Both the position numbers and the translations under genes were made by a program. The notes under the pieces are model-generated. The model saw only the letters and a program-made list of their open reading frames with translations. It ran no database searches and was not told the origin of the DNA. This document shows positions 8,348 through 17,616 of a stretch of 64,000 nucleotides of DNA, piece after piece. Positions within the stretch are counted from its first letter, which is position 1, and each line of letters opens with the position of its first letter. This stretch comes from Fusobacterium sp. JB019 (GTDB lineage Bacteria > Fusobacteriota > Fusobacteriia > Fusobacteriales > Fusobacteriaceae), in NCBI GenBank assembly GCA_030673965.1, contig JAUTCN010000022.1, positions 1-64,000 of the forward strand. The letters run 5' to 3'.

Positions 8348-10510
8348 ATGAAAATAGTAGCCCCTGCTGGAAACATAGAAAGATTTTATTCAGCTATAAA
8401 ATCAGGTGCAGATGAAATATATATGGGTTTAAAAGGATTCGGAGCAAGAAGAAATGCTGAAAATTTTACAGTAGAAGAAATAAAAGAAGCAATAGATTAT
8501 GCTCATGAAAGAGGGAGTAGAATTTTTCTAACTTTAAATACATTAATGAAAAATAATGAGATAGAATTTTTATATACTAACTTTAAAAAGTTATATGAGT
8601 ATGGATTAGATGCAGTAATAGTTCAAGATTTAGGATATTTCAGATTTTTAAAAGAGAACTTTCCAGATATTGATTATCACGGCAGTACTCAAATGACTAT
8701 AGCTAATCATGTTGAAGCTAATTATTTAAAAAAAATAGGATTTAAAAGAGTTGTTTTACCAAGAGAAATGTCTTTACAAGAAATACAAGAAATAAAAGCT
8801 AAAACAGATATTGAACTAGAAGTTTTTGTATCTGGAGCTTTATGTGTGAGTTGTTCTGGAAATTGTTATATGAGTAGTTTTATTGGTGGAAGAAGCGGAA
8901 ATAGAGGAATGTGTGCCCAACCTTGCAGAAAAGAATATATAGTTTCTAAAGAAAAAGGATATTTATTAAGTCCAAAAGATCAGTTGATGGGGTTAGAGGA
9001 AATAAATGAATTAAAAAAAATTGGAGTCAATTCAATAAAAATAGAAGGAAGAATGAAACAGAGTAATTATATATATGAAGCAGTTACTTATTTTAAAAAC
9101 TTGTTAAATAATAAAGAAGTTGAAAATAATTTAGATTCTATATTTAATAGAGGATATTCTAAAGGATATTTAGGAAATGACCAAGAGAATATAATAAATA
9201 AAAATTATTCATTTAATGCCGGTAAAAAGTTAGGGATAATAAGTGGAAAAGAATTAAGATTAGAAGAGAAAGCTATGCTGGGAGATGGGATAACTTACTA
9301 TTCTAAAGATTTTAATAATTTAGGTGGAGACTATATAAACAGGATAGAAAAGAAAAATAAAAAGGAAAAATATAAAGAAGCCTCAGTAGGGGATAAAATT
9401 ATTTTATCAAAGGCACCTAAAGGATCGAAATATGTTTTTAAAAATTTTGACAAGAAAATAAATTCTCAGATTGAAAGTAATTTAAAAAATATCAATAAAT
9501 TTTTAGGAATAGATTTTAAATTTCAAGGGAAAATAAATAAAAAGCCTATTCTAGAAGCTGTTGTTATTAATAGCTTTGGAGAGAAAATAAGTTCAAAATT
9601 ATTAGGAGATAAAGTTTTAGAGAAAGCTTCGAAGAAGGAAGCAACAGAAAAAGATATTTCTGAAAAATTAGCAGAAACAGGAGGAACATCATTTGATGTA
9701 AAAAATATTAATGTGGAAATAGATAAGGGTATGTTTTTACCGGTGTCTTTATTGAAACAACTTAGAAGAGATGTTCTAAATAAATTAAGAGATAATTTAG
9801 TAGAAAGTTATAGAAGAAAAGTTGAAATTAAAAAGAAGTTTGTTGAAGTAGTTAACAAAGATAACTCTAAACATGCAGAAATTTCAGCAATAGTTTCCAA
9901 TAATTTACAAGAAAAAGTATTAAAAAAATTAGGGATAAAGAGAATATATAAAAGAGGTTATCATGTAGCTAAAGAAAGCAATTTAGAAAATATAGATTTA
10001 AATTCTAATTTGGCAAGTAACTTATATCAAGTCTTGGAAAATAAAACCAAAGATATAACTATTAATTGGAATTTAAATATAGGAAATATTTATTCTTTAC
10101 TAGAATTAGGAAGAATAAAAAATGTAAAAACAGTAATATTATCTCCAGAATTAAGTTATGAACAAATTGAAAATATAGGGCAGGTTCCTGTTAGAAAAGC
10201 AATGCTAGGATATAGTAAATTATTAGCTATGTATATAGAGAAGAGATTATTTAAAAATAACGAAATTATTGAAAGTCCTCAAGAGGATAAATTTATTTCA
10301 AAAATAAATGATTTAGGAAATAATGAAATATATTTTAATAAAAGCTTAAATGTTCTTAGTCAAGTTAAAAGATTAGGGAAAATAGGAATAGATGAAGTTG
10401 TTATTGAGCTTTTAGATGAAACAGAAGAAGAAATAAAATTTCTCATAAATAATATAAATAAAAAGGAAAATGTATATAGTCCTTACAATTATGAAAGGGG
10501 AGTATTTTAA
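8348..10510 (+). CDS. U32 family protein, RlhA/TrhP-type RNA C5-hydroxylation factor
   Basis: Once annotated as collagenase-like peptidases, U32 proteins such as RlhA (23S rRNA hydroxycytidine) and TrhP (tRNA wobble hydroxyuridine) install 5-hydroxyl groups on pyrimidines using prephenate-linked chemistry. The 720 residues begin with the U32 core (MKIVAPAGNIERFYSAIKSGADEIYMG). The cysteine cluster lies about residues 160-195 (SGALCVSCSGNCYMSS, then GMCAQPC) and probably holds an Fe-S cluster. The long extension after about residue 350 corresponds to the DUF3656 collagenase-associated domain, which makes it RlhA-like in length. I cannot decide between rRNA and tRNA as the target. It shares one base with pgpA (TAATG). 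Confidence 0.85.
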   Translation: MKIVAPAGNIERFYSAIKSGADEIYMGLKGFGARRNAENFTVEEIKEAIDYAHERGSRIFLTLNTLMKNNEIEFLYTNFKKLYEYGLDAVIVQDLGYFRFLKENFPDIDYHGSTQMTIANHVEANYLKKIGFKRVVLPREMSLQEIQEIKAKTDIELEVFVSGALCVSCSGNCYMSSFIGGRSGNRGMCAQPCRKEYIVSKEKGYLLSPKDQLMGLEEINELKKIGVNSIKIEGRMKQSNYIYEAVTYFKNLLNNKEVENNLDSIFNRGYSKGYLGNDQENIINKNYSFNAGKKLGIISGKELRLEEKAMLGDGITYYSKDFNNLGGDYINRIEKKNKKEKYKEASVGDKIILSKAPKGSKYVFKNFDKKINSQIESNLKNINKFLGIDFKFQGKINKKPILEAVVINSFGEKISSKLLGDKVLEKASKKEATEKDISEKLAETGGTSFDVKNINVEIDKGMFLPVSLLKQLRRDVLNKLRDNLVESYRRKVEIKKKFVEVVNKDNSKHAEISAIVSNNLQEKVLKKLGIKRIYKRGYHVAKESNLENIDLNSNLASNLYQVLENKTKDITINWNLNIGNIYSLLELGRIKNVKTVILSPELSYEQIENIGQVPVRKAMLGYSKLLAMYIEKRLFKNNEIIESPQEDKFISKINDLGNNEIYFNKSLNVLSQVKRLGKIGIDEVVIELLDETEEEIKFLINNINKKENVYSPYNYERGVF

Positions 10511-11007
10511 TGAGAAGAAAAGTAGTGAAAAATTTAGGAACGTGGTTTGGATTAGGAGATTTGCCAAAAGCTCCAGGGACTTTTGGGACTTTAGGAGGGA
10601 TACCTGTTTATATAGGACTGAATTTAATTAGAAAGTTATTTCCTAACAATTTAGTTTTTAATTCTTTTTATTTTATGTTTTTAATGACTTTTTTTATGGT
10701 AGCAGTTTATGTTGCTAATATTTGTGAAAAAGAAATATATCATAAAAAAGATCCTCAAAATGTTGTGATTGATGAAGTTTTGGGGTATTTAACAACACTA
10801 TTTCTTATAAATCCTGTAGGGTTAAAAGAAAATATAGTTGCCATAATACTTGCATTTATAATTTTCAGATTTTTTGATATTACAAAACTAGGACCAATTA
10901 ATAAATCTCAAGCTTTAGGAGAGGGAGTCGGAGTTGTAATAGATGATTTTTTAGCAGGTATAATAGGAAACTTTTTATTAGTTTGTATATGGTCAATAAT
11001 ATTTTAA
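10510..11007 (+). CDS. pgpA: Phosphatidylglycerophosphatase A
   Basis: PgpA removes the terminal phosphate of phosphatidylglycerophosphate to give phosphatidylglycerol in the inner membrane. The 165 residues contain the family signature GLGDLPKAPGTFGTLGG near the N-terminus. The acidic catalytic stretch NVVIDEVLGYL follows, and then KLGPINKSQALGEGVGVVIDDFLAGIIGN. Three to four hydrophobic segments are visible (around residues 53-73, 92-120 and 145-163). The start overlaps the U32 stop by one base. It groups functionally with the lipid genes downstream. Confidence 0.93.
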   Translation: MRRKVVKNLGTWFGLGDLPKAPGTFGTLGGIPVYIGLNLIRKLFPNNLVFNSFYFMFLMTFFMVAVYVANICEKEIYHKKDPQNVVIDEVLGYLTTLFLINPVGLKENIVAIILAFIIFRFFDITKLGPINKSQALGEGVGVVIDDFLAGIIGNFLLVCIWSIIF

Positions 11008-11025
11008 GAAGGGAGAAAAAAGGTG

Positions 11026-12234
11026 ATGGAAGCAACACTCATATTAGTTGGAACTGAATTGTTAAATGGAGCAATGTTAGATACAAATAGCATATATATG
11101 ACAGAAAAATTAAACTCTTACGGTATTTTAATAAAATATAAAATAATTGTTAAAGATGATATAGAAGAAATAAAATATGCAATAGATATTGCAAAAAAAA
11201 GTGGAGATTTAGTAATAATGTCTGGAGGTTTAGGTCCAACTATAGATGATTTAACAAAAAAAGCTGTTGCAGAATATTTAGAAAAAAAATTAATTATAGA
11301 AAATGAAGATTTAAAAAAAATAAAAAATAAATTTAAAGAAAAAAGGATTAAGTTTTTAGATGAAAATAAAAAAGAAGCAGAAAAAATAGAAGGAGCAATT
11401 TCTTTCGAAAATGAAATAGGAATGGCCTCAGGAATGTATATAGACAATATCGTTTGCTTTCCCGGAGTACCAAGAGAATTATATAATTTATTTCCTAAAT
11501 TTTTAAAATGGTATTCAGAAAAGCATGAATTAAAAATAGATCAAATTTACACCAGAGATTTATTGACTTATGGAATACCGGAATCATATTTAAATAATAA
11601 GTTAAAGCGTTTATTTAAAGAGCCAAGAATAGAATATGAATTTTTAATAAAAGATTATGGAACAATAATAAGATTGCAAAGTAGAATAAGTAATAAAAAC
11701 GTAGTAGAAAAAATAATTAAAAAGATATATAATGAAGTAGGTGACAAAATTTTTAGTGAGAATAATATGAAATTAGAGGAAGTGATATTAGGAATTTTAA
11801 AGAAAAAGAAATTGACGCTTTCAGTTGCAGAGTCATGTACAGGTGGAATGATTTCTTCTAAATTAGTATCGGTCTCAGGGGCTTCGGAAATTTATAAAGA
11901 AGGGTTAGTAACATATAGTAATTTATCTAAAAGTGAAAGATTAGGTGTAAATAAAAAAACATTGGAAAACTATGGAGCGGTTAGTTTTGAAGTGGCAACA
12001 GAAATGGTAAAAGGGTTAAAGACAGATGTGGGGATAGCTACAACAGGAATAGCAGGACCATCTGGAGGAACAAAAGAAAAACCAGTAGGGTTAGTTTTTA
12101 TTGGTTTAAGGGTAAAAGAAAGAATAAAAATAATAAAGAAAATATTTAAAGGATCTAGGGAAGAAATAAGGGAAAAAGCTGTGTTATGTAGTTTATTTTA
12201 CTTAAAGGAATTATTAGATGAAGGAAGTAATTAA
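11026..12234 (+). CDS. cinA: CinA family protein: MoCF-like domain plus nicotinamide-nucleotide amidase
   Basis: The N-terminal COG1058 domain hydrolyses ADP-ribose-type substrates in characterised members. The C-terminal domain deamidates NMN to nicotinate mononucleotide for NAD salvage. The start motif is ILVGTELLNGAMLDTNS, followed by SGGLGPTIDDLT. The C-terminal amidase has SVAESCTGGMISSKLVS at about 265 and TTGIAGPSGGTKEKPVG. The gene could start at GTG 11023 or ATG 11026; both fit the GGGAG site. In competence-positive bacteria cinA is linked to DNA uptake, but nothing nearby supports that role here. Confidence 0.94.
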   Translation: MEATLILVGTELLNGAMLDTNSIYMTEKLNSYGILIKYKIIVKDDIEEIKYAIDIAKKSGDLVIMSGGLGPTIDDLTKKAVAEYLEKKLIIENEDLKKIKNKFKEKRIKFLDENKKEAEKIEGAISFENEIGMASGMYIDNIVCFPGVPRELYNLFPKFLKWYSEKHELKIDQIYTRDLLTYGIPESYLNNKLKRLFKEPRIEYEFLIKDYGTIIRLQSRISNKNVVEKIIKKIYNEVGDKIFSENNMKLEEVILGILKKKKLTLSVAESCTGGMISSKLVSVSGASEIYKEGLVTYSNLSKSERLGVNKKTLENYGAVSFEVATEMVKGLKTDVGIATTGIAGPSGGTKEKPVGLVFIGLRVKERIKIIKKIFKGSREEIREKAVLCSLFYLKELLDEGSN

Positions 12235-12235
12235 G

Positions 12236-12784
12236 ATGACTATAGGGGAAAGAATAAAAAAGCAAAGAAACGAAAAAGGTTTTTCATTAAGAGAATTAGC
12301 AAGTAAAGTTGATTTATCTGCAAGTTTTTTATCTCAGATTGAACAAGGAAAAGCATCTCCATCTATTGAAAATTTAAAAAAAATTGCAAACTGTTTAGAA
12401 GTAAGAGTAAGCTATTTGATAGAAGAGGAAGATGAAAAAATAGGTTCTTATCATTTGAAGAAAAAAGATAGAAAATATGTTGAAAGTATTGATTCAAAAA
12501 CGTCAATAGCTTTATTAACATCTTCTAAAATAGAAAAGGATATGGAACCAATTATGTATGAAATAAAACCTGGAGGAGAAAGTGGGAGAGGTTTATTCAA
12601 TCACAATGGAGAAGAATTCATATATATAGTGGAAGGAAGCTTAGATATATATATAGAAGATCATATTACAACTTTAAATGAAGGAGATAGTTTCTATTTT
12701 AAATCAACATTAAATCATAGATTTAAGAATAATGGAAAAAAATTGACAAAAGCTTTATGGGTAGTTACACCACCGACATTTTAA
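12236..12784 (+). CDS. XRE-family transcriptional regulator with C-terminal cupin domain
   Basis: The 182 residues comprise an N-terminal Xre/Cro HTH (IGERIKKQRNEKGFSLREL, then SASFLSQIEQGKASPSIENL) and a cupin barrel at about 105-175 (GGESGRGLFNHNGEEFIYIVEG, LNEGDSFYFKSTLNHRFKN). Regulators of this layout sense small ligands in the cupin pocket. The ATG at 12236 is preferred over the in-frame ATG 12218, because AAGGAAG lies about 9 bases upstream of 12236 and this start comes two bases after the cinA stop. It directly precedes the FakAB fusion, which suggests, but does not show, control of lipid or redox genes. Confidence 0.9.
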   Translation: MTIGERIKKQRNEKGFSLRELASKVDLSASFLSQIEQGKASPSIENLKKIANCLEVRVSYLIEEEDEKIGSYHLKKKDRKYVESIDSKTSIALLTSSKIEKDMEPIMYEIKPGGESGRGLFNHNGEEFIYIVEGSLDIYIEDHITTLNEGDSFYFKSTLNHRFKNNGKKLTKALWVVTPPTF

Positions 12785-12802
12785 AAATATATGGAGGAAG
12801 AA

Positions 12803-15319
12803 ATGAAAATAGAAGTAAAAGTTTTAAATGCTATGAGACTTACAAAGTTATTGATAGCGGCGAGCAGATGGCTTTCAAGACATGCTGACATATTAAATGA
12901 TTTGAATGTTTATCCTGTTCCTGATGGAGATACAGGAACTAATATGTCAATGACGTTACAAGCTGTTGAAAATGATTTGGTTAGACTTAGCTATGAACCA
13001 GAAATGAATGAATTATGTGAAATAGTATCAGAGACAATTCTTTTAGGTGCAAGAGGAAATTCAGGAACAATATTATCTCAAATAATTCAAGGATTTTTGG
13101 ATGGCTTAAAAGATAAAGAAGCAGTTACTGTAGAAGATGTAATAAAAGCTTTTGAAAAAGCCAAAGAAAAGGCATATAAAGCAGTAAATAATCCAGTTGA
13201 AGGAACTATGCTTACAGTTATAAGAAAAGTTTCAGAAGCAGCTAAAATTTATGAAGGGAATAAAGAGGATTTTATTCCTTTTTTAAGCTATTTAAAAAAT
13301 GTGGCAGCAGATGCAGTAGAAGAAACACCAAATTTATTAGATAAACTAAAAGAAGCGGGAGTAGTAGATGCAGGGGGAAAAGGAATATATTATATTCTAG
13401 AAGGATTTGAAAAATCTGTAACTGATCCTCAAATGCTAGAAGATTTAGAAAGAATAATTCAATCTCAATCAAAAAGAAAAGAAATTTTAGATGCGAATGT
13501 ATCTATTATGGACGAAATAAAATTTAAATATTGTACAGAATTTATAATTGAAAACGGAGATTTTGATTTAGAAGAATATAAAGGAAAAATAACTGATTAT
13601 GGAGATTCAATGGTTTGCGCCCAGTCTTCTAAAAAAACTAAGACACATATTCATACAAATAATCCAGGATTAGTTTTTGAAGTAGCTTGTAAATTAGGAG
13701 ATTTATCGCATATAAAAATAGATAATATGTCATTACAACAACATAAAAATAATTTGTTTAAAGATTATGATTTATTTAACAGTAAAAATGATAGTTTTTT
13801 AGTAAATAATAAAAATAGTAAACCGTTAGCTTTCTTTGCTATTGCTGATAATAAAGAATTAGGAGAGGAGTTTATTAAAGCTGGAGCTACGGCAGTTTTA
13901 ATAGGAGGACAAACACAAAATCCAAGTGTAGCTGATATTGAAAAAGTATTGGATAAGATAGAAACAAATACTATTTATCTTTTGCCAAATAATAAAAATA
14001 TAATTTCAGCAGCAAAAATTGTAGCGGAAAGATCAGATAAAGAAGTAATTGTAGTGGAAACTAAGACAATGTTAGAAGGGTATTATATTGTTGAAAATAA
14101 AGAATTAGATTTAGAGAAAGTTACAAATCAACTAATTTATAACAACTCTATAGAAATAACAAAAGCAGTAAGAGACACCAAGGTTGAATTATTAGAGATA
14201 AAAAAAGGTGATTATATTGCTTTAGTTAATGGAAAAATAAAACAAAAAGCTAAAAAATTAAGTGAATTAATAGAAATTATAAAAATAAATTATATTTCAG
14301 AAGAAACTTTAAAAGTTGTAACAGCTGTAGGAAAGCAAGCGGATAAAAATACAACTTTGGAGTTAGGGAAATTGAAAGAAATTTTGAGATATAAAGAAAT
14401 GAATATTTTTCAAGAAAATTATTTTTATTACATTTATATAGAAAATAGAGATCCAAATCTTCCAGAAATAGCTATAGTAACTGATTCAACATCAGATTTA
14501 AGCAAAGATATGATAAAGGATTTAAAAAACATCGAAATAATTCCATTAAAAGTCAAATTAGATGGAAATAATTATTATAGAGATGGAGTAGATATTTCAA
14601 GTGAAGAATTTTGGGGAAAGCTTCTTACAGAAGGACAAGTTCCCAAAACATCTCAACCTTCTCCAGCTGAGTTTAAAGATTTATATGAGAAATTATTAAA
14701 CAAGGGTTACAAAAAAATTATTTCAATTCATATTTCAGGAAAACTTAGTGGAACTCAGCAAGCAGCAAGAGTAGGAAGAAGTATGCTTAAAAGAGATAAG
14801 GATATTGTGATAATAGATTCAAAAACAGTCACATTTGCTTTAGGATTTTTAGTGACAGAAGCAGCAAAAATGTCAAAACAAGGAGTTGCTTTATCTCAAA
14901 TTATTAAGTGGATAGAAGATAGAAAAGAAGCGATGAAAGTATATTTTGTAGTAAAAGATTTAGAATTATTACAAAAAGGTGGAAGAGTAGGAAAAACTTC
15001 AGCAACAATAGGAGGAATTTTAAAAATAAAGCCAATTCTTAAAATGGAAAATGGAGAAATAACTACAGAAACTAAGGCTATAGGAGATAAGGGAGCAATG
15101 CTTCATATGGAAAAACTGATCAAATCTAGTAAAAAATCGATTGTTTTGTATACTGGGTGGGGAGGAGAAAGAAATCAATCTTCTAATGCGGATATGCTTA
15201 AAAATATAGCGGATAAATATAAAAAAGTTGATTATAGAGGTAGGGTTGAAATAGGAGCGGTTATTGGTTCTCATGTAGGTTCTGTTTATGGAATGGGAAT
15301 TATGGATAAAATAAGATAA
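12803..15319 (+). CDS. FakA-FakB-like fusion: DhaL/DAK2 kinase, FakA middle domain and DegV fatty-acid-binding domain
   Basis: In Firmicutes the fatty acid kinase is two proteins: FakA (DhaL-type ATP domain) and FakB (DegV fold, holds the acyl chain). Here both lie in one 838-residue chain. The DhaL ATP/Mg site PVPDGDTGTN has Asp41 and Asp43, followed by ARGNSGTILSQ and GGKGIYYILEGF up to about 210. The FakA middle and C-terminal parts (THIHTNNPG, GATAVLIGGQTQNPS) span about 230-450. DegV runs from about 553 with VTDSTSDLS, KTSQPSPAEF, ISGKLSGTQQA and LQKGGRVGK. The start is ATG 12803: the earlier in-frame ATG at 12791 overlaps the GGAGG that serves as ribosome-binding site. The likely product is acyl-phosphate from exogenous fatty acid for PlsX/PlsY. 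Confidence 0.9.
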   Translation: MKIEVKVLNAMRLTKLLIAASRWLSRHADILNDLNVYPVPDGDTGTNMSMTLQAVENDLVRLSYEPEMNELCEIVSETILLGARGNSGTILSQIIQGFLDGLKDKEAVTVEDVIKAFEKAKEKAYKAVNNPVEGTMLTVIRKVSEAAKIYEGNKEDFIPFLSYLKNVAADAVEETPNLLDKLKEAGVVDAGGKGIYYILEGFEKSVTDPQMLEDLERIIQSQSKRKEILDANVSIMDEIKFKYCTEFIIENGDFDLEEYKGKITDYGDSMVCAQSSKKTKTHIHTNNPGLVFEVACKLGDLSHIKIDNMSLQQHKNNLFKDYDLFNSKNDSFLVNNKNSKPLAFFAIADNKELGEEFIKAGATAVLIGGQTQNPSVADIEKVLDKIETNTIYLLPNNKNIISAAKIVAERSDKEVIVVETKTMLEGYYIVENKELDLEKVTNQLIYNNSIEITKAVRDTKVELLEIKKGDYIALVNGKIKQKAKKLSELIEIIKINYISEETLKVVTAVGKQADKNTTLELGKLKEILRYKEMNIFQENYFYYIYIENRDPNLPEIAIVTDSTSDLSKDMIKDLKNIEIIPLKVKLDGNNYYRDGVDISSEEFWGKLLTEGQVPKTSQPSPAEFKDLYEKLLNKGYKKIISIHISGKLSGTQQAARVGRSMLKRDKDIVIIDSKTVTFALGFLVTEAAKMSKQGVALSQIIKWIEDRKEAMKVYFVVKDLELLQKGGRVGKTSATIGGILKIKPILKMENGEITTETKAIGDKGAMLHMEKLIKSSKKSIVLYTGWGGERNQSSNADMLKNIADKYKKVDYRGRVEIGAVIGSHVGSVYGMGIMDKIR

Positions 15320-15350
15320 AGAAGGACTCAATTTGAGTCCTTCTATCTTT
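15320..15350 (+). terminator. Hairpin terminator or attenuator after the FakAB fusion
   Basis: An 11-bp perfect stem (AGAAGGACTCA 15320-15330, loop ATT, TGAGTCCTTCT 15334-15344) starts at the base after the stop codon and is followed by a modest T-rich run. Only 45 bases separate this stop from the next start, and no promoter is visible between them. The hairpin therefore either sets partial read-through or protects the upstream mRNA. Confidence 0.7.
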
Positions 15351-15364
15351 TAGGAGGCTGGATT

Positions 15365-16645
15365 GTGAAAGAAAATTTGATTTTATTCGTCGGCATTTTT
15401 ATATTTTTATGTACTTTTTATTTTATAGTTTCAGAAAAATATCCAAAATCAGTAATGTCTGTAGTGGGTGGAAGTTTAATGGTGTGGGTTGGAATATTAG
15501 ATGAGAAGAAAGCTTTAAAAACAATAAGTTATAATCTAGAAATATTATTTTTACTTATAGGAATGATGATTATAGTTGAAATAATATCAGAGACAGGCTT
15601 ATTTCAATGGGTAGCAATAAAAATAGCTCAGCTGGTCAGAGGAAATGCTATGAAAATATTAATTTTTCTTTCTTTAGTAACTGCATTTTTTTCAGCAATG
15701 CTAGATAATGTAACAACAATTTTATTGATGGTACCTATAACTATATTTTTGGTGAAAAAATTAAAGCTAGATCCCAAACCCTTTATATTAATTCAAATAT
15801 TTATGTCAAATATAGGTGGAACAGCCACAATGATAGGAGATCCTCCTAATTTAATAATAGCTAGTTTAGGGGATATAAATTTTAATGAATTTATTATAAA
15901 TTTAATGCCAATAATAATAATAAATATAATTATTATATTAGGTGTAGCTAGTTTTTTTTTAAGAAAAAAATTAATTGTTTCAAGAGAACTTAAAAATAGT
16001 ATAATGGAATTAGATGTTTCAAGAGTAATAAAAAATAAGAGATTAATGTTTCAATCGTTAATTGTATTTTCGTTAGTAATAATTGGATTTTTAACTAATT
16101 TTTTTACTCACATGGGGTTAGCTATTATAGCTATTTCAGGAGCATTTATTTTAATATTGATAAGTAAAAAAAATCCAGAAGAAATTTTAAAAAAAATAGA
16201 GTGGGATATGATATTTTTCTTTGGAGGATTATTTATTTTAGTTCAAGGAGTAGAAGAATTAGGAATAGTTGAAAAATTAGGAGAAAAATTAGTTTTTCTA
16301 ACAGAGGGTAATTTAAAGTTAACATCTAGTTTAATTTTAATTATGTCAACATTTTTTTCACCTCTGCTAGGGGCGATACCCAGTACATTATCTTTAGGAA
16401 AAATTATATTAGAGATATTGCCTAATTACAATGGAGAAACAAGAATTTTATGGTGGGCATTGTCTTTAGGGGCTTGTTTAGGTGGAAACATGACAATTGT
16501 TGGAACTGCAGCAAATATGGTGGGTGTTTCGGTAGCTAAAAAGGTTGGAATAGAAATTTCATTTAAGGAATTTTTTGGATATGGAGTAATGATAGTTTTA
16601 GAAACAACAGTTATGAGTTTAATTTATTTATATATTAGATATTAA
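15365..16645 (+). CDS. NhaD/ArsB-like ion permease (SLC13/IT superfamily), paralog 1
   Basis: This is a polytopic inner-membrane protein of 426 residues with about 11 hydrophobic segments. It carries the first-half hallmark AMLDNVTTILLMVP with its acidic residue and the loop GGTATMIGDPPNLIIAS. These are typical of the ArsB/NhaD/P-protein group, whose members exchange Na+ for H+ or export arsenite. The symmetrical second-half site (usually an Asp-Asn-Ile-Pro) reads LLGAIPSTLSLG and has lost the Asp. The start is GTG behind AGGAGG. It is followed 13 bases later by an EIIA-CBS protein and then by a paralog with the same layout. The substrate cannot be read from sequence. Confidence 0.82.
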   Translation: MKENLILFVGIFIFLCTFYFIVSEKYPKSVMSVVGGSLMVWVGILDEKKALKTISYNLEILFLLIGMMIIVEIISETGLFQWVAIKIAQLVRGNAMKILIFLSLVTAFFSAMLDNVTTILLMVPITIFLVKKLKLDPKPFILIQIFMSNIGGTATMIGDPPNLIIASLGDINFNEFIINLMPIIIINIIIILGVASFFLRKKLIVSRELKNSIMELDVSRVIKNKRLMFQSLIVFSLVIIGFLTNFFTHMGLAIIAISGAFILILISKKNPEEILKKIEWDMIFFFGGLFILVQGVEELGIVEKLGEKLVFLTEGNLKLTSSLILIMSTFFSPLLGAIPSTLSLGKIILEILPNYNGETRILWWALSLGACLGGNMTIVGTAANMVGVSVAKKVGIEISFKEFFGYGVMIVLETTVMSLIYLYIRY

Positions 16646-16658
16646 GGAGAGGGATAAT

Positions 16659-17588
16659 ATGAAATTTTCGAGTTATTTGGATAAAAATTTAATATTTAAC
16701 GGAATAAAAGGGAAAACCCAAGAAGAAGTTATAGAAAATATGTTGAAAGAAATGTCCAAAAAAGATTCTAAAATAGCAAAGAAACAAAATGAGATAAGAG
16801 AGGCTGTATTAAAAAGAGAAAGAGAAATCTCAACTGCAATAGGGAAAGGGATAGCTATCCCTCATGCAAGAATGTCTAAATTTAATGACTTTGTTGTTGC
16901 GATTGGTATATTGGAAGAACCTTTAGATGTTCAGGTCGAAGGATTAAATGAAAAAGACGAAGTTAAAGTCGTCTTTTTAATAGTTTGTGATATATTAAAA
17001 AATAAAAATATATTAAAAATAATGAGTACAATTACAAAATTAGTTATGAAATATCCTGAAATTATGGAAAAAATAAAAAATTCAAAAAATTCAGAAGAAA
17101 TTTTTGATTTAATTGATAGTGCGAAACTAGAAATAGGTAAAAAAATAATAGCGGATGATGTATTGAGCCCAAATATAGATCCAGTAACTCCTGACATGAC
17201 TTTAGAATATGTGGCTAAAAGACTAATTGTAGAAAAAATAGCAGGAATTCCTGTAGTTGATGAAAATAGAAATTTTTTGGGAGAAATAACTGAAAAAGAA
17301 TTAATAGAATTTGGAATGCCTAAATATTATTCAGTTATGTCTGATTTGAATTTTTTAACAGTGGGAGAACCCTTTGAAGAATATTTGATTAATGAAAAGA
17401 CAGCATTGATAGAAAATATATATAGAGAAAAAAGTAGTTTATGCGTAATAGATAGAAAAGCTCCTATTATGGAAATTTGTTTTATTATGATAAATAAAGG
17501 AATAACAAGGATATATGTAGTTGAAGATGGAAAGTATTGTGGAGTGATTAGAAGATACGATATAATAAAGAAAATTTTACATATATAA
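16659..17588 (+). CDS. PTS EIIA (fructose/nitrogen type) fused to a CBS pair
   Basis: The EIIA domain fills about residues 5-155 with the phosphorylatable histidine at 69 in GKGIAIPHAR. Two CBS motifs follow at about 170-305 (VTPDMTLEYVAKRLIVEKIAGIPVVDENRNFLGEITEKEL, then GITRIYVVEDGKYCGVIRRYDI). CBS pairs usually bind adenine nucleotides. No EIIB or EIIC gene is near, so this is more likely a regulatory EIIA than a sugar-transport part. Its place between two antiporter-like permeases suggests that it gates them according to PTS phosphorylation and energy state, which is inference. The start ATG has GGAGAGGG upstream. Confidence 0.88.
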   Translation: MKFSSYLDKNLIFNGIKGKTQEEVIENMLKEMSKKDSKIAKKQNEIREAVLKREREISTAIGKGIAIPHARMSKFNDFVVAIGILEEPLDVQVEGLNEKDEVKVVFLIVCDILKNKNILKIMSTITKLVMKYPEIMEKIKNSKNSEEIFDLIDSAKLEIGKKIIADDVLSPNIDPVTPDMTLEYVAKRLIVEKIAGIPVVDENRNFLGEITEKELIEFGMPKYYSVMSDLNFLTVGEPFEEYLINEKTALIENIYREKSSLCVIDRKAPIMEICFIMINKGITRIYVVEDGKYCGVIRRYDIIKKILHI

Positions 17589-17616
17589 ATAATAAATAGA
17601 AATTTTAGGAGGAAAG

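Noticed and set aside
12791-12802. Upstream in-frame ATG for the FakAB fusion
   Set aside because: Its codons are the GGAGGAAG ribosome-binding site of the ATG at 12803.
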